From NCBI GenBank assembly GCA_021234535.1, contig CM037843.1, forward strand, positions 9,050,979-9,114,978: a stretch of DNA of 64,000 nt, in the 5' to 3' direction. The stretch comes from Stichopus chloronotus (taxonomy: Eukaryota > Echinodermata > Holothuroidea > Aspidochirotida > Stichopodidae). The notes under the pieces are model-generated. The model was not told the DNA's origin. It did not search any database and worked only from the letters and a program-made list of their open reading frames with translations. Position numbers and translations under genes: made by a program. Positions within the stretch are counted from its first letter, which is position 1, and the number at the start of each line of letters is the position of its first letter. Of the stretch, positions 61,141 to 64,000 are shown piece by piece.

Positions 61141-62867
61141 GTAAGGGCCATCTTGTCAAGTTTGACAACTGGGCAGAGGTGTCAACATAGACATTTTGTA
61201 ACTCAAAATTTTTGATGTGTGTCCCACTCTTAATGTTGAATTGCGTCTTTTGTAGAAGATTTGATTGCGTAATGTAAACTTTCTTCTGTTAATTCAGTTG
61301 CTGCTCGCAGTCTTTACTCATTGCAAAATGCTGGATGGATGTACTGTATTATAGATTTTGTAGAATATTAACACTTGATATATGTTTAGTCTTTATAACA
61401 ACAAAAATGTACAAACTTGCAAGAGATTGAAGATATTCTGGCTGTCTTAATGTGGATTGCAGCAGAGCCCTTAATTGTAAGGGTTCTGCAGCTGCAGGGA
61501 CATCTAACACACTACTGTGTGTTATGTAGGAATAAGTGCTTGCCATTATTATGCTTATCAGCTTTTGTTTTGACAGTGAAGGTGAGGATTTGAGAATCTG
61601 CACATTGTGAGCCAAAAATGGCGGGAACTCTTCTTTGAAGATGAGAATCCTGTTGTCTGCCAGATACTGTAGGATCCTGTGAACCCAGCACCGATTGTGG
61701 CACTGATAAAGCCACTTAAAGGTTGTGTGATATGAAAATGAGGATTTGGTGCATTAAGTATTGCAAATATTAAAAATAGCCTCGAATTCCTTCAAAATCC
61801 ATCAAAGCATTGACCAATTTACAGGAAAATTAGTGTCTCAGAGCTGTATCATGAATGAACATTGGCTAAATATGCAAATTTGTGATGTCAAGAGATAGAC
61901 TCCAATGATATGTCGTATATTAATCCTTTGTTTGTGTAACCTTTACTTCAAGGACGTTTGAGAATTTTACATGCCCCAGAGGGTTTTATTTTGGAAGCAT
62001 GTATTTTCGTAAAAAGTAATTGAGAGTCAAAACATATAGGTTTAACAAAAGAAATACTGACACTGTGGAAGGCTCCATGTCATCATCTGTTTTGCATTTT
62101 TCTCAGTCATATCTCAAAAATGGTAAAAGATATAAACAAAATTCCAAAGAATTTTCACTCCGGGCTTTACACTGAAGCTTCTGAATGTATGGTGCTCTTT
62201 TCTAGAAGCATGTCACACAACCTTTATAAAGTTACAATCTAGAACAACAGCCCTTAAATGCATGCATTGTTTCAACTCAATTACGGATTGTCCGCTTGTC
62301 AAGTTATTAATATATGGCATATGGTAGGAAGATAACAGTTGGCCTTCATTTCCTCAAATTTACATTAACCTCACGTTTATTTGTTGACCTATTAAGCTTT
62401 AAATATCCCAGGTATCTCCAAGTACCATCAATACCAATTATTTTCATTACGTACAGAAAACATATGTTATACCACTTTCACAGCAGTGAATATGTGACTC
62501 AGTTTTAGGCTAATTAGGTCACAAATCAGATAGCTGACACAGACAGTAAGTCTTCATCTGGATTAGTCTTCTGTCTCTTTGCACGTAACCAGAGTGCATG
62601 AACTTAAAACAGTGCCATGTGGGGAAAAAAAAGGGATGGGGGAGAGGACGTAAGAGGTGACATCATGGTGGTGGCTGTATGGGGAACTGTGGTATATTTC
62701 AAAAGGTATGTGTGTCAGTGCTCCCTCATGCAGTTGTTAAACACAAATCTAGAACTTTGCTCGTAGATCTAAGTATTGCGAATGTCGACACTGTAAATCA
62801 AAGTAACACAATACCCTATACCAAGTTTTTCCTTTTCTCAGCCGCTTTGAATTTTCTACTTCAACAG
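61141..62867 (+). other. Intron 2 of the RhoGEF gene (1727 bp)
   Basis: It begins GTAAGG and ends 'ttttctacttcaacag'. It carries an inverted copy of the TCACACAACCTT element (61718-62226). Otherwise I see only AT-rich sequence and a 'ggggaaaaaaaagggatggg' purine run near 62620. A closer acceptor at 62841 would force an in-frame TGA, so it is not used in the proposed model. Confidence 0.75.
61718..62226 (-). mobile_element. ~0.5-kb TIR element (TCACACAACCTT family), inverted copy
   Basis: Both terminal repeats are recognisable: AAAGGTTGTGTGA at 61718-61730 and TCACACAACCTTTA at 62213-62226. Relative to the other four copies it is inverted ('ggaagcatgtatttt', 'ccccagagggttttattttg', 'gatgtcaagaga'). 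It is the best copy for defining the element, giving a length of about 509 bases. Its TA-rich edges are compatible with TA target duplication (Tc1/mariner-like), although this is not proven. Confidence 0.75.
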
Positions 62868-62968
62868 TATTATATGATACCTATCCAGAGGAACAACTAT
62901 TACCCCCTTACTGAAGAGAAGTTCAATATTCTGTTTTGTAATCTGCATGAAATCTATTCTTTCAACAA
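62868..62968 (+). CDS. PLEKHG-like RhoGEF, exon 3 (DH domain continued)
   Basis: A 101-base exon begins in phase 0 after 'ctacttcaacag' and ends two bases into a codon before GTGAGT. It encodes YYMIPIQRNNYYPLTEEKFN, then ILFCNLHEIYSFN. Joined to the previous exon it reads ...DLAAIIK-YYMIPIQ..., which lines up without gaps with the PLEKHG DH pattern 'V.DL..IV.DYL..I' followed by 'L...E...LFGNI..IY.FN'. This is the segment linking the first two DH helices. The Cys in LFCNL, where many family members have Gly, is a small oddity. The next DH exon was not found before base 64000. Confidence 0.8.
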
Positions 62969-64000
62969 GTGAGTACAAATTCTTTAATTTTTCATGAAAA
63001 GCTCATATAACCACAGTTGTTAAGAGTTTTATGTTCTCATCTAAGCACATGTCTGGTTTTCATCATCAGCTGAATATTAAATAGGCACCAGTCACTTCTC
63101 ATAGAGCATGTGTCTCTCACTCCAAACTGTGAAGTTCATGTGGAATGAACAGCTCCCACATGCCTGCAAGCCACAGTCCCATTTGAAAAAGACTGTTTTG
63201 TAACATTTGTTGGAAATTTTTACCAGTTGTACCTCACTTGGATCAATGAAGTTCATATTTCTACTCCATGGTAAGTAACCATGCTCAAGGTCTTAACTAA
63301 ATGACATAGCAGATACATGTATGATGGAATTTTCAGCATTTGTTAGTGAATTACTTGTCTACTGTTTGCTCCGAACATTCCCTGAATTGTAATCTGGACC
63401 TTGATTGACATCATTTCATACCAGGAATTAGTGCTGTTGCGATATGAGATTTTTCCTTCGATATCGCAAGCACTTGTCGGTAAAGTGCCAAACCATATCA
63501 TCTGAAAATATGTGTACAACACAATAAGTATTATGTCAGTGTATTGTAATACATACAATCTAGCCTAAGCCTATTAAATATTTTGGTACGATATTTCACT
63601 ATGACACAGTGAGTTTCTTGCTTGCCACATGCCATCATAATTAATTAATGAAATTGAAGTTTCAGTACTGATGAGATTTAGGTTGTAACCCTTTTCGTCA
63701 ACCCAAAAATACCTGCAGAACGTTTATGAAACAAGTTCTCCAAAGTTTGCACATAACTGTGTTAGCCCACATTTCTGTTACACAATTACAGTATGTAATC
63801 CAATAGCTTCTGAATACTTTCTTTTAGAACTGTGTTTGTGGTGGCGATTGATGGTTGTATCATCATTTATGTTGTTAAATTTTCCTGATTCTGCTTCATG
63901 AAGGAGAAAAATTGATTCGTTTTCTTTGGATTTTTACAAAGTGTTTCTCTGCAAAGGTTGAGTTGATGAAAAAAAAAAAATGTAAAGTGAGCATAGTCTA
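62969..64000 (+). other. Start of intron 3, no exon found
   Basis: After GTGAGT at 62969 I find no segment encoding the next DH helix. A block near 63430-63605 with repeated 'cgatat' motifs ('tgcgatatgagatttttcct', 'cgatatcgcaag', 'tacgatatttcac') resembles a dispersed repeat common in animal genomes. The rest is AT-rich, with a poly-A run at 63969-63980. Confidence 0.6.

Noticed and set aside
62841..62842. Alternative acceptor 'ccttttctcag' for RhoGEF exon 3
   Set aside because: Using it in the required phase gives CCG CTT TGA, an immediate stop. The acceptor ending at 62867 restores gap-free DH domain alignment.
1..64000. tRNA, rRNA, CRISPR array, operon or phage-like modules
   Set aside because: No T-loop/anticodon arrangement, rRNA-like block, spaced identical repeats or closely packed long frames were seen. 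The window is animal-type genomic DNA.

Overview
This window looks like eukaryotic nuclear DNA from an invertebrate animal, most likely a marine deuterostome such as an echinoderm or hemichordate. The basis is mixed. It is AT-rich, it has phase-consistent coding exons separated by long GT-AG introns, and it is full of small non-autonomous DNA transposons and minisatellites. It also holds a fold-back element of the general design described for the sea urchin TU transposons. The species cannot be named from this sequence alone. Almost all open reading frames here are short chance frames.

Only one gene can be supported, on the plus strand. It encodes the N-terminal part of a Rho-family guanine nucleotide exchange factor that best resembles the PLEKHG1/2/3 group. 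Its pieces are a first coding exon at 19622-19715, a second possible first exon at 56582-56693, a large exon at 60347-61140, and an exon at 62868-62968. The large exon carries an acidic, serine/proline-rich N-terminal region and the start of the DH (Dbl homology) domain; the 62868 exon continues the DH domain. Reading phases agree across every junction: both first exons end one base into a codon, the large exon starts by completing that codon, and it ends at a codon boundary. The rest of the DH domain and any PH domain lie beyond base 64000. The first intron would be about 40.6 kb from exon 1a or about 3.7 kb from exon 1b.

Bases 1-19528 hold no recognisable exon. They contain a GAGTCAAGTC-type minisatellite (2.9-3.0 kb), an array of ~140-bp units carrying nuclear-receptor-like AGGTCAAAGGTCA sites (4.5-5.7 kb), a TTAA-flanked MITE (6.4 kb), copies of other dispersed repeats, and a short LINE-like C-terminal remnant (15.2 kb).

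The 40-kb intron holds an inverted duplication of a TTAA element (23.6-24.3 kb), a hAT transposase C-terminal fragment next to a GC-rich TIR-like end (31.0 kb), a polypurine block (33.5-33.9 kb), and the fold-back element at 42.37-43.25 kb. The fold-back element is built from 16-bp units outside and GGCGCC-containing units inside. The intron also holds further receptor-site arrays (40.9 and 50.4 kb), an inverted degenerate repeat around a telomere-like core (48.8-49.1 kb), and a second full copy of the 257-bp TTAA MITE (59.5 kb).

No tRNA, rRNA, CRISPR array or prokaryotic-type operon was seen.
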